Shown here: positions 15,340-23,150 of the stretch, one piece after another
How the letters are laid out: each line of letters begins with the position of its first letter
Numbering within the stretch: position 1 is the stretch's first letter
Assembly: GCA_019114755.1 (NCBI GenBank)
Contig: DXEW01000015.1
Location: 1-53,807, forward strand
Origin: Candidatus Borkfalkia faecavium
Lineage (GTDB): Bacteria; Bacillota; Clostridia; Christensenellales; Borkfalkiaceae
Length of the DNA: 53,807 nucleotides
Direction of reading: 5' to 3'
Program-made: the position numbers and the translations under genes
Notes under the pieces: model-generated
Databases searched by the model: none
What the model was told of the DNA's origin: nothing
Seen by the model: only the letters and a program-made list of their open reading frames with translations

Positions 15340-15400
15340 CCGCAATTTACGAAAAACGGCAAAATCACACTTTTGCCGTTGTTCTCTATTGCAAACAATT

Positions 15401-15712
15401 TCTGCGCGTCCGAAAGCCGCGTCTTTCGGTAAGCGCACTCAATTTGCCGCAAACCTGCGGCTTTCGCGGAAAGAGTGAATTTGCGCGGCGTTTTTATTCC
15501 AAACAATACTTAAAACGAGGCAAAATCGCATTTTTGCCTCTTTTCCTTTCACAAACAATCTCTGCGCGTCCGAAAGCTGCGTCTTTCGGTAAGCGCCCTC
15601 AATTTGCCGCAAACCTGCGGCTTTCGCGGAAAGAGTGAATTTGCGCGGCGTTTTTATTCCAAACAATACTTAAAACGAGGCAAAATCGCATTTTTGCCTC
15701 GTTTCCCTTATG
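15401..15712. repeat. Two tandem 160-bp hairpin-rich units
   Basis: TCTGCGCGTCCGAAAG starts at 15401 and again at 15561. Each unit holds CCGAAAG/CTTTCGG, GCCGC/GCGGC and GAGGCAAAA/TTTTGCCTC stems and TTTTTATTCCAAACAATAC. They differ by few bases until about 15700. Single related left modules lie at 2831 and 16011. Confidence 0.85.
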
Positions 15713-15951
15713 AGCATACGGATGGAGGTGAATGCGGCGCGCATAAAAAAAGGCGTGCCCCGAATACAAACAGGGCTCCCGAAAAATCGCAGCGAAGCGA
15801 GATTTTTGGGAAAGAGGAGCGGCAGGCGCAGCGGGCAAGACGGCGAACATGGCGCGCCGTCTGCCATGGCGCCTTGACGCGACGAGCCGCAGAGGGGAGA
15901 AACCGCCGCCAGCACGGCGAAGCCGCGCGCACGGCAGGTTTCCCCCTTCCT

Positions 15952-15990
15952 CACGGAAAATTCTTTTGTCAGCTCAAAAGAATTTTCGTG
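15952..15990. repeat. Hairpin with conserved TCAGCT loop, copy B
   Basis: CACGGAAAATTCTTTTG / CAAAAGAATTTTCGTG with one bulged G and the loop TCAGCT. It follows GGTTTCCCCC as in copy A, but the stem sequence is largely different while pairing is kept. Confidence 0.7.
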
Positions 15991-16079
15991 AATTTAAAAA
16001 CAATTCTCGCGCAAGCAAAACCACGCTTTTGCGCCAGCGCCCTCAATTTGCGCGGAAGCGCTCATGCAGGAAAGGTGAA

Positions 16080-16232
16080 GGCGGTGCGCGTTTTATAATG
16101 GTGTGCCCCCAAATGCGCACCGCCGAGGAAAACTCCGAACAGAAAACGCGCTATCTGCCGATAGCGCGTTTTGGTTGGGGTTTTCCTAAAATCACGGCAA
16201 TTCGCAGCCGCCGTCGCGGCGAGAATTGCGTG
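16080..16232. repeat. Three-hairpin terminal module, copy B
   Basis: Homologous to 2909-3060. Stem 1 is GGCGGTGCGC/GCGCACCGCC (C-G changed to T-A). Stem 2 core is AAAACGCGCTATC-TGCC-GATAGCGCGTTTT (G-C changed to A-T). Stem 3 is CACGGCAATTC/GAATTGCGTG. It ends 10 bases from the glyQS stop codon. Confidence 0.75.
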
Positions 16233-16242
16233 AACAGAGTTC

Positions 16243-17622
16243 CTAGTGTTCCATCGTCTTTTCGATATAGGGAGCGACGGCGTCGATGTCCAGGCGGATC
16301 TGCGCCATGGTGTCGCGGTCGCGCACGGTGACGGTGCCGTTTTCCAGCGTGTCGAAGTCGATGGTGATGCAGAAGGGGGTGCCGATCTCGTCCTGGCGGC
16401 GGTAGCGCTTGCCGATGGAGCCGGCCTCGTCGTAGGTGCACATAAAGCGCTTGGAAAGCTGCTTATACACCTCTTTCGCCTTTTCGGAGAGGTTCTTCTG
16501 CAGGGGCAGCACGGCTGCCTTGTAGGCGGCGAGGGCGGGGTGGAAGTGCATCACGGTGCGCACGTCGCCCCCTTCCAGCTCTTCCTCTTCATACGCCTCG
16601 CACAGCACGGCGAGCATCAGGCGGTCGGCGCCGATGGAGTATTCCACCACATAGGGGATGAACTTTTCGCCCGTCGTCGGGTCGAGGTAGTTCATGTTCT
16701 TGCCCGAATATTCCTGATGGCGGGAAAGGTCGTAGTCGGTGCGGTCGTGGATGCCGTTGAGCTCGGACCAGCCGATGGGGAACAGGTACTGGATGTCGCA
16801 GGCGGACTTGGCGTAGTGCGCCAGCTTATCGTGGTCCTTAAAGCGCAGGTGCTCGGGCTTGAAGCCGAGACCGAGCAAAAAGTTCATGGCGCGGCTCTTG
16901 TATTCTTCGTAATATTCGAGGTCCGTGCCGCCCTTGCAGAACCACTGGTGCTCCATCTGTTCGAACTCGATGGTGCGGAAGATGAAGTTGCCGGGCGTGA
17001 TCTCGTTGCGGAATGCCTTGCCGATCTGGGCGATGCCGAAGGGGATCTTGGCGCGGGTGGTGCGCTGCACGTTCAAAAAGTTGACAAATTCCCCCTGCGC
17101 CGTTTCGGGGCGGAGATAAATTTTGTTCTGGCTCTCGTCCGTCACCCCGCGCGAGGTCTCGAACATGAGGTTGAAGGTGCGGATGGGCGTCCAGTTGTGC
17201 TTGCCGCAGTTGGGGCAAGCCACCTTGTGCTCGGCGATGTACGCCTCCATCTCTTCGTTGGTCATGGTATCGGGGTTGACTTTGCCCTTGGAATGCGCCT
17301 CGATGAGGTTATCGGCGCGGAAGCGCGCCTTGCACTCCTTGCAGTCCATCTTGGGGTCGGTGAAGGAGGCGGTGTGGCCGCTGGCTTCCCATACGCGCGA
17401 ATTCATGAGGATGGCGGCGTCTACGCCGAACGAATTTTCGCTCTCCTGCACGAACTTTCTCCACCAGGCGCGCTTGATGTTGTTTTTGATCTCCACGCCG
17501 ACGGGGCCGTAGTCCCAGGTGTTGCCCATGCCGCCGTAAATTTCGCTGCCGGGGAAGATGATGCCCCGCGTCTTGCACAGGTTGACGATCTTGTCCATCG
17601 TCACCGCATGTTTGTCTGCCAT
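16243..17622 (-). CDS. glyQS: Glycyl-tRNA synthetase, single-chain class II type
   Basis: A 459-residue homodimeric-type glycyl-tRNA synthetase that charges tRNA-Gly. Class II motifs include FPGSEIYGGMGNTWDYGP near the start, the zinc-binding CKEC...CPNC insert, RPETAQGEFVNF, FRNEITPGNFIFRTIEFEQME and, near the C-terminus, PYVVEYSIGADR, with an anticodon-binding domain after it. The length is normal for the family. CGAGG lies just before ATG 17622, with a promoter at 17659-17687. No T-box leader is visible in the short upstream region. Confidence 0.96.
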   Translation of the reverse strand: MADKHAVTMDKIVNLCKTRGIIFPGSEIYGGMGNTWDYGPVGVEIKNNIKRAWWRKFVQESENSFGVDAAILMNSRVWEASGHTASFTDPKMDCKECKARFRADNLIEAHSKGKVNPDTMTNEEMEAYIAEHKVACPNCGKHNWTPIRTFNLMFETSRGVTDESQNKIYLRPETAQGEFVNFLNVQRTTRAKIPFGIAQIGKAFRNEITPGNFIFRTIEFEQMEHQWFCKGGTDLEYYEEYKSRAMNFLLGLGFKPEHLRFKDHDKLAHYAKSACDIQYLFPIGWSELNGIHDRTDYDLSRHQEYSGKNMNYLDPTTGEKFIPYVVEYSIGADRLMLAVLCEAYEEEELEGGDVRTVMHFHPALAAYKAAVLPLQKNLSEKAKEVYKQLSKRFMCTYDEAGSIGKRYRRQDEIGTPFCITIDFDTLENGTVTVRDRDTMAQIRLDIDAVAPYIEKTMEH

Positions 17623-17658
17623 ATTGTACCTCGGTATCCTTTCAAAATTTTCTTTATT

Positions 17659-17687
17659 ATTGTACTTTTTTGCGGCTGCATTGTCAA
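17659..17687 (-). promoter_or_regulatory. Promoter of glyQS
   Basis: Minus strand TTGACA (17687-17682), 17-bp spacer, TACAAT (17664-17659). It gives a leader of about 30 bases. Confidence 0.7.
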
Positions 17688-17715
17688 ATCATTGCGCCCG
17701 CAAACGGCCGATTTG

Positions 17716-18579
17716 TCAAATTTTCAGCGCCTTGAAGAGGAAGGGCGCCAAAGTCGTGGCGGTAAACAGGGTCAAAAAATATTGCAGGAAGGAGAACCAT
17801 TCCCCCTCCGGCAGCCACAGTGCGCAGGGGATGTAGACGATCGCCGCCGCCGCCCCCGTGAGGGCGAGGCGGAACAGGCGGTGCAGCCACTTCTTCGCGT
17901 TTGCAAAGCGGATGAATCTGTCTTCGATCAAAAGCCCCGCGGCCGTCGCCAGGGTGATGGCGGAGATCTGGAACATCGAATGGGTCGCCGTGCGCTCGAT
18001 GAATAAGAGGGGAAGGGTCAAAAGCCCCGCGGCGAGGTAGATATACAGCCGCGCGCCGTACCACTTGCTGTACACCAGCTGCCACAAGAAGGCGCACCCC
18101 GCCCCGATCAACAGGCCCGTGAGCACGTCGGTAGGGTAATGCACGCCGAAGTACAGGCGCGAGAGCATCACCAGCAGCGTGAACGCCGCGCACAGGGCGA
18201 TGGAAAGCGGCCTGCGGAAGCGGATGGCGAGGGAGGTGAAGAACCCGCCCGTGGCGGTGGCGTGCCCGCTGGGGAAAGACATGTCCGCATCCAGGTCTGT
18301 GGTGGAAACGAGCGGCGCGTCAATATCCACCCGCGTCACCACCCCCGCCGCGTACGGCCGCAGGCGGCGCACGGCGCTCTTGACGCCCGCCGTCAGGCAG
18401 GAGGCGGTCATCACCGTCAAAAGCGCCTGTTCGCCCGTGCGCTTGTCGATGCAGACGTAGACGGCGGCGATGACCGCCGCGATGATCAGTTCTTCGCCCA
18501 GCGCCGTAAATATCCCGAAAAATACGTCTAAAAAGGGGCAGCGGATGTGTTCCAGCGCCCGCAGGATGGCTGCGTCCAT
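17716..18579 (-). CDS. PAP2-family membrane phosphatase
   Basis: A 287-residue integral membrane PAP2 (phosphatidic acid phosphatase type 2) enzyme. The three active-site motifs are KSAVRRLRP (67-75), SFPSGHAT (101-108) and SRLYFGVHYPTD (140-151), with the catalytic His residues in the last two. Family members dephosphorylate undecaprenyl pyrophosphate, phosphatidate or PGP; the sequence alone does not decide. Several helices follow beyond the usual six-helix core. GAGGAGAAAAG precedes ATG 18579. It has its own promoter, and the glyQS promoter lies within its 3' flank. Confidence 0.88.
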   Translation of the reverse strand: MDAAILRALEHIRCPFLDVFFGIFTALGEELIIAAVIAAVYVCIDKRTGEQALLTVMTASCLTAGVKSAVRRLRPYAAGVVTRVDIDAPLVSTTDLDADMSFPSGHATATGGFFTSLAIRFRRPLSIALCAAFTLLVMLSRLYFGVHYPTDVLTGLLIGAGCAFLWQLVYSKWYGARLYIYLAAGLLTLPLLFIERTATHSMFQISAITLATAAGLLIEDRFIRFANAKKWLHRLFRLALTGAAAAIVYIPCALWLPEGEWFSFLQYFLTLFTATTLAPFLFKALKI

Positions 18580-18629
18580 CTCTTTTCTCCTCTTTTCTTT
18601 CGCGGCAAACTTTCCGCCGCGGTAAAAAA

Positions 18630-18658
18630 ATTATACCATATTTGCCGCGGCAGTACAA
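18630..18658 (-). promoter_or_regulatory. Promoter of the PAP2 gene
   Basis: Minus strand TTGTAC (18658-18653), 17-bp spacer, TATAAT (18635-18630). Confidence 0.65.
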
Positions 18659-18664
18659 CTTTTT

Positions 18665-18693
18665 TTGCCTTTGCGCGCGATTTATGCTATAAT
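18665..18693 (+). promoter_or_regulatory. Promoter placed directly at a start codon
   Basis: TTGCCT (18665-18670), 17-bp spacer, TATAAT (18688-18693). The ATG of the following gene begins only 6 bases after the -10 box, where transcription itself should start. Confidence 0.65.
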
Positions 18694-18699
18694 GGGCGT

Positions 18700-19002
18700 A
18701 TGTTGAGCGTTTTATTGCAAAAACGGGAAGGATACGCCTTTTGCTATGCGCTGCAAGACGGCGCCGCCGTCTTTTACGGCGGCATGACGCCCGCGGGCGA
18801 GCTGGTGTGCGACGAGGCCTGCACCCAAAAAGAGCTGATGCTGCGCACCCTCGTCTTTAAGTGCATGAACGACTTTGTGCCCCGCGTGACTACGCGCGGC
18901 GTGTGGGGCGTTCCGCCCGAGCGCTTCGGCTTCCGGCGGGAGGGCGAGGCGTACGCGGCGGAGCTTGCCGACCTGCGCCTGCCGCACGACTGTAAAGAAT
19001 AA
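18700..19002 (+). CDS. Unknown 100-residue protein, apparently leaderless
   Basis: I do not recognise the family. The product is a small, soluble-looking protein starting MLSVLLQKREGYAFCYALQDG, with a mix of charged and aromatic residues, no membrane helix and no clear motif. ATG 18700 lies at the predicted transcription start, so the mRNA would be leaderless; no ribosome binding site is visible upstream. A later in-frame ATG (18784, MTPAG) is possible but also lacks a convincing site. It is followed by a minisatellite and fhs. Confidence 0.6.
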   Translation: MLSVLLQKREGYAFCYALQDGAAVFYGGMTPAGELVCDEACTQKELMLRTLVFKCMNDFVPRVTTRGVWGVPPERFGFRREGEAYAAELADLRLPHDCKE

Positions 19003-19075
19003 GGCGTCTGCCGTTCTGCGCCCGAGGCGGCTTCTGCCGCAGGGCGGTAAAGGATGAAGCGCTGCGGCGGCCGCG

Positions 19076-19192
19076 GGCTTCCCTAATAAAAAAATCGGCG
19101 GCCGTTGGATTCCAAAATAAAAACTGCGGCGCTCGCGGGCTTCCAAAATAAAAAAATCGGCGGCCATGGGCTTCCGAAACAAGAAAAATCGG
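19076..19192. repeat. Four degenerate 30-bp tandem units before fhs
   Basis: Units GGGCTTCC..AATAAAAAAATCGGCGGCC at about 19076, 19106, 19137 and 19168 (the last shortened). The A-rich/ATCGGC pattern also appears at 738-802. Confidence 0.75.
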
Positions 19193-19211
19193 AAACGGAG
19201 GAAAAGTGAGA

Positions 19212-20861
19212 ATGTTATCGGATATCGAGATCGCGCACGGCTGTAAGATGCAGGATATCGGCGCGGTGGCGGCAAAGCTGGGCATCGGCGAAGAGCAGCT
19301 GGAGCGCTACGGCAAGTACAAGGCCAAGCTGCCAATCGGCACGGGGGCGCGGAAGGGCAAGCTCGTCCTGGTCACCGCCATCAACCCCACCGCCTCGGGC
19401 GAGGGGAAGACGACGGTATCCATCGGCCTGGCAGACGGCATGGCGCGCCTGGGCAAACAGGTGTGCCTGGCGCTGCGCGAACCCTCTCTCGGCCCCGTGT
19501 TCGGCATCAAGGGGGGCGCCGCGGGCGGCGGCTACGCGCAGGTGGTGCCCATGGAAGAGATCAACCTGCACTTCACGGGCGATCTGCACGCCATCACGGC
19601 GGCGAACAACCTGCTGTGCGCCATGCTCGATAACCACATCTTCCGCGGTAACGCGCTGGATATCGACCCCGCCAAGGTGTATTTCCGCCGCTGTCTCGAC
19701 ATGAACGACAGATCCCTCCGCAACGTCACCATCGGGCAGAAGGGGGAGGGAGTCGAGCGCGAAGAGCACTTCGAGATCACCGCCGCCTGCGAGGTGATGG
19801 CGATCTTGTGCCTTGCCACTTCTCTTCAAGACTTGCAGCGGCGCCTGGGCAATATCATCGTGGGCGAAAACCGCAAAGGCGAATATGTGTACGCGCGCGA
19901 CCTGCACGCGGAGGGCGCCATGTGCGCGCTGTTGAAGGACGCCATCAAGCCCAACCTCGTGCAGACGCTGGAGGGCACCCCCGCCATCGTGCACGGCGGG
20001 CCGTTCGCCAACATCGCCCACGGCTGCAACAGCATCATCGCCACCTATACGGCGCTGTCGCTGGCAGATTGGGTGGTCACGGAGGCGGGCTTCGGCGCCG
20101 ACCTGGGGGCGGAAAAATTCCTCGATACCAAGTGCCGCGTGGCGGGCATCCAGCCCGACTGCATCGTCATCGTCGCCACCGTCAAGGCGCTCAAACTGCA
20201 CGGCGGGGCGGATAAGGCTTCCCTTGCGGAAGAAGACCTGCCCGCGCTGCAGGCGGGCATGCCCAACCTGTATAAACACATCGAAAATATGAAGAACGTC
20301 TACAAAAAGCCGGTCGTCGTGGCCATGAACCGCTTTGCCGGCGACACCCCCGCCGAGATCGAGGCGGTGATGCGCGGCGTGCGCGAAGCGGGCGCGGAAG
20401 TCGTGTTTACAGACGTGTTCCTGCAGGGCGGCAAGGGGGGCGAAGCGCTTGCCGAGGCGGTGTGCAAAGCCGCCATGCAAAAGAGCGAACTGCACTATTC
20501 TTACGACCTGAACGATCCTATCCGCAAAAAGATCGAAGACATCGTCAAAAACGTCTACGGCGGCAGCGGGGTCGAGTTTTCGCCGCTCGCTTCCCAAAAG
20601 ATCGACGAGGCGGAGGCGCGCGGCTACGGAAAGCTGCCCGTCATCATCGCCAAAACGCAGTATTCCCTCTCGGACGACGCCAAACTTCTGTCCCGCCCGC
20701 AGGGCTTTACCGTGCACGTGCGCGACATCATCGTCAAGGGCGGCGCGGAATTCGTGGTGGCGGTGGCAGGGAACATCATGCTGATGCCCGGCCTTGGCAA
20801 AGTGCCCGCTGCCGAGCACATCGGCGTAGACGAGAGCGGAGAAATAGTCGGGCTTTCTTAA
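19212..20861 (+). CDS. fhs: Formate-tetrahydrofolate ligase
   Basis: A 549-residue ATP-dependent formyltetrahydrofolate synthetase of one-carbon metabolism, feeding formate into 10-formyl-THF. Visible are NPTASGEGKTTVSIGLADG (P-loop region), REPSLGPVFGIKGGAAGGGY, FTGDLHAITAANNLL and VVTEAGFGADLGAEKF, all typical of the family. Residue Ala in PTASGEGKT replaces the common PAGEGKT spacing by one residue. GGAGG lies 10 bases before ATG 19212; GTG 19206 is two codons upstream. No other Wood-Ljungdahl genes are in the window, so an acetogenic role cannot be claimed. Confidence 0.95.
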   Translation: MLSDIEIAHGCKMQDIGAVAAKLGIGEEQLERYGKYKAKLPIGTGARKGKLVLVTAINPTASGEGKTTVSIGLADGMARLGKQVCLALREPSLGPVFGIKGGAAGGGYAQVVPMEEINLHFTGDLHAITAANNLLCAMLDNHIFRGNALDIDPAKVYFRRCLDMNDRSLRNVTIGQKGEGVEREEHFEITAACEVMAILCLATSLQDLQRRLGNIIVGENRKGEYVYARDLHAEGAMCALLKDAIKPNLVQTLEGTPAIVHGGPFANIAHGCNSIIATYTALSLADWVVTEAGFGADLGAEKFLDTKCRVAGIQPDCIVIVATVKALKLHGGADKASLAEEDLPALQAGMPNLYKHIENMKNVYKKPVVVAMNRFAGDTPAEIEAVMRGVREAGAEVVFTDVFLQGGKGGEALAEAVCKAAMQKSELHYSYDLNDPIRKKIEDIVKNVYGGSGVEFSPLASQKIDEAEARGYGKLPVIIAKTQYSLSDDAKLLSRPQGFTVHVRDIIVKGGAEFVVAVAGNIMLMPGLGKVPAAEHIGVDESGEIVGLS

Positions 20862-20893
20862 AATGTAAAATGTAAAATGTAAAGTGTAAAATT
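20861..20893. repeat. AAAATGT heptamer tract, left flank of the four-helix gene
   Basis: About four copies of AAAATGT/AAAGTGT begin at the fhs stop codon. The reverse-complement tract lies on the other side of the next gene (21266-21330). Confidence 0.8.
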
Positions 20894-20905
20894 TTGGATA
20901 AGGGA

Positions 20906-21256
20906 ATGAAAAGAAACGCAATCACAGAGAAGGCTGAAGACCTTGCCGTGCGCATCGTTCGCCTGTATCGTTACTTGGTAAGTAAGGGCGAAACAGTCAT
21001 GTCAAAGCAACTGCTGAAGGCCGGCACCAGTATCGGAGCAAACAACAGTGAGGCGCAATACGCGCAGAGCAGGGCAGAGTTTAAAGCAAAGATGAATATC
21101 GCCTTAAAAGAGGCAAATGAAACGCTGTATTGGCTGCGGATACTCTTTCTTTCCGATTATTTGACGAAAGAAGAATTTTGCTCGATCGATGCCGAAGCAT
21201 CGGAAGTGAAAGGATTGCTGATAGCGATCATTAAATCCACCAACGAGCATGAATGA
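20906..21256 (+). CDS. Four-helix-bundle protein (23S rRNA intervening-sequence family)
   Basis: A 116-residue protein of the four helix bundle/IVS family (S23-like), seen from EKAEDLAVRIVRLYRYL, LKAGTSIGANNSEAQYAQS and FKAKMNIALKEANETLYWLRIL. Members occur in rRNA intervening sequences or as stand-alone intergenic genes; their molecular role is unknown. Base composition is clearly lower in GC than the flanking fhs and glnS. It is bracketed by inverted heptamer tracts, suggesting a transferable cassette. ATG 20906 gives the family start; TTG 20894 is in frame. Confidence 0.85.
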   Translation: MKRNAITEKAEDLAVRIVRLYRYLVSKGETVMSKQLLKAGTSIGANNSEAQYAQSRAEFKAKMNIALKEANETLYWLRILFLSDYLTKEEFCSIDAEASEVKGLLIAIIKSTNEHE

Positions 21257-21265
21257 TTTTTCATT

Positions 21266-21330
21266 CCTCAATTCTACATTTTACATTCTACATTCTACAT
21301 TCAGACTCAATTCTACATTTTATATTTTGA
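21266..21330. repeat. ACATTTT heptamer tract, right flank of the four-helix gene
   Basis: Repeated TCTACATT/TTACATT heptamers, with two CAATTCTACATTTTA segments, in inverted orientation to 20861-20893. Confidence 0.8.
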
Positions 21331-21378
21331 ATGGTTTGAGCAAAACAATTATTTTGATATATTTCAGTGGAGCAATGT

Positions 21379-23043
21379 ATGCCTGAAACTTCTTTTTCGT
21401 TGCCGGAGGCAACCAACTTTATCGAGCAGATCATCAATGAAGACATCGCCGCGGGCAAGCTGCGGCCCGAGCAGGTGCAGACCCGCTTCCCGCCCGAACC
21501 CAACGGCTATCTGCACATCGGCCACGCCAAGAGCATGTTCGTCAACTTCGGCACGGCGCTCAAATACGGCGGCAAGTGCAATCTGTTCTTCGACGACACC
21601 AACCCTTCCAAAGAGAAGACGGAATTTGTAGACGCCATCCGCGCCGACATCCATTGGCTGGGTTACGAGTGGGCGCGCGAGTGCTACGCTTCCGACTTCT
21701 TCGATACCATCTACGAGTATGCCGTGCGCCTCATTAAAGAGGGGAAGGCGTTCGTGTGCGACCTCTCCGCCGAAGAGATCAAGGCGACGCGCGGCACCCT
21801 CACGGAGCCCGGCACCGAAAGCCCGTACAGGGACCGCTCGGTGGAAGAAAATCTGCGCCTGTTTGAAGAGATGAAGGCGGGCAAGTACAAAGACGGCGAA
21901 AAGTGCCTGCGCGCCAAGATCGACATGGCCTCGCCCAACGTCAACATGCGCGACCCCGTCATCTACCGCATCCTGCACGCCACCCATCACCGCACGGGAG
22001 ACAAGTGGTGCATCTATCCCATGTACGACTACGCCCACCCCATCTGCGATTATTTGCAGGGCGTCACCCATTCCCTGTGCACGCTGGAGTTCGAAGACCA
22101 CCGCCCCCTGTACGACTGGGTGGGCATCTCTCTCGGCTTCGACCCCAAGCCGCGGCAGATCGAGTTCGCGCGGCTGAACATCACCAACACGGTGATGAGC
22201 AAGCGGTATCTGAAAAAGCTGGTGGAAGAGGGGCAGGTGCACGGCTGGGACGACCCGCGCATGCCCACCCTCTCCGGCCTTCGCAACCGCGGCATCCCTG
22301 CGGCGGCGGTGCGCGACTTCTGCTCCCGCATCGGCATCGCCAAGGCGCAGTCTGAGTGCGAATATTCTTATTTTGAAGCCTGCGTGCGCGAATACTGCAA
22401 CGCCAATGCCGAGCGCGCCATGGCGGTGCTCTCTCCGCTGGCGCTGACCATCACAGATTATGAAGGGACGGAGCAGCTGGAATTCGATATCAACCAGGCG
22501 CAGGAAGGGGCGGGCAAGCGCGCCATCTCCTTCGGCAAGCACCTGTTCATCGAAAGTTCCGACTTCTCGCTCGACCCTCCCCCCAAATATTTCCGCCTCA
22601 AACCGGGCGGGTATGTGCGCCTGAAAAACGCCTATATCGTCCGCTGCGACGACGTCAGAAAGGACGAGGCGGGGAACGTCGTCGAGGTGCTGTGCTCGTA
22701 TGTGCCCGAAAGCCACAGCGGCAGCGATACCAGCGGCATCAAGGTCAAGGGGGTCATCCATTGGGTGAACGCGGATACCTGCGTCGACGCCGAGGTGCGC
22801 CGGTACGAGAGCCTCTTGCGCGACGCCGAGTACGCCGGGCAAGATTTTTCCGAACGCATGAATGAAGAGAGCGAAAAGATCGTTCCCTGCGCCAAGGTGG
22901 AGCCATACCTGGCGGAAGCGGCGGAGGGCACGCCCTTCCAGCTCATGCGCACAGGGTACTACAAAAAGTGCACCGAGGGCGGCAAGCTGGTGCTTTCCGA
23001 GATCGTGTCGCTGAAAGATAACTTCAATAAGCCGCGCGGGTAA
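21379..23043 (+). CDS. glnS: Glutaminyl-tRNA synthetase
   Basis: A 554-residue class I glutaminyl-tRNA synthetase. RFPPEPNGYLHIGHAKS contains the HIGH box (about residue 45) and VMSKRYL the KMSKS-type loop (about 271); LFFDDTNPSKEKTEF is the conserved following motif, and a beta-barrel anticodon domain fills the C-terminal half. Most Bacillota lack GlnRS and make Gln-tRNA through GatCAB, so this gene is likely of transferred origin in the lineage; that is inference. ATG 21379 with TGGAGC 8 bases upstream is preferred over GTG 21367. Confidence 0.95.
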   Translation: MPETSFSLPEATNFIEQIINEDIAAGKLRPEQVQTRFPPEPNGYLHIGHAKSMFVNFGTALKYGGKCNLFFDDTNPSKEKTEFVDAIRADIHWLGYEWARECYASDFFDTIYEYAVRLIKEGKAFVCDLSAEEIKATRGTLTEPGTESPYRDRSVEENLRLFEEMKAGKYKDGEKCLRAKIDMASPNVNMRDPVIYRILHATHHRTGDKWCIYPMYDYAHPICDYLQGVTHSLCTLEFEDHRPLYDWVGISLGFDPKPRQIEFARLNITNTVMSKRYLKKLVEEGQVHGWDDPRMPTLSGLRNRGIPAAAVRDFCSRIGIAKAQSECEYSYFEACVREYCNANAERAMAVLSPLALTITDYEGTEQLEFDINQAQEGAGKRAISFGKHLFIESSDFSLDPPPKYFRLKPGGYVRLKNAYIVRCDDVRKDEAGNVVEVLCSYVPESHSGSDTSGIKVKGVIHWVNADTCVDAEVRRYESLLRDAEYAGQDFSERMNEESEKIVPCAKVEPYLAEAAEGTPFQLMRTGYYKKCTEGGKLVLSEIVSLKDNFNKPRG

Positions 23044-23097
23044 GGCGCGGCAAAGGGGAGGGCGGCCCAAAAAAGCGCTCTCTCCCCCGCGGCGGCA

Positions 23098-23126
23098 TTG
23101 ACATTTGCCGCCGCAAGCTGTATAAT
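23098..23126 (+). promoter_or_regulatory. Perfect consensus promoter
   Basis: TTGACA (23098-23103), 17-bp spacer, TATAAT (23121-23126), upstream of the zinc-ribbon membrane protein. Confidence 0.85.
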
Positions 23127-23150
23127 AGAGCAAAAATACGCGCAAAGGAG

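Larger units (their letters stand above)
15340..16232. repeat. Mosaic hairpin array, copy B
   Basis: About 890 bp without a credible gene between the convergent plsC-like gene and glyQS. In order: an ACGGCAAAA/TTTTGCCGT hairpin, two tandem 160-bp units (15401-15712), a GGATGGAGGTGAAT tail (15720-15733), the module shared in inverted form with 1-89 (15773-15867), a GGGGAGAAACC...GGTTTCCCCC block (15894-15946), a TCAGCT-loop hairpin (15952-15990), a degenerate left module (16011-16079) and the three-hairpin end (16080-16232). Short open frames here are built from the repeats. Confidence 0.75.

Noticed and set aside
15439-15954. Short minus-strand open frames with similar sequences in array B (MFGIKTPRKF... 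type)
   Set aside because: The similarity comes from the repeated DNA itself. Differences between copies keep hairpin pairing and not protein sequence.
17623-17715. T-box leader for glyQS
   Set aside because: Only about 30 bases lie between the predicted start of transcription and ATG 17622, too short for a T-box.
16246-18006. 586-codon open frame antisense to glyQS
   Set aside because: It lies over the unmistakable glycyl-tRNA synthetase and PAP2 genes; its composition is typical of reverse-strand shadows in high-GC DNA.
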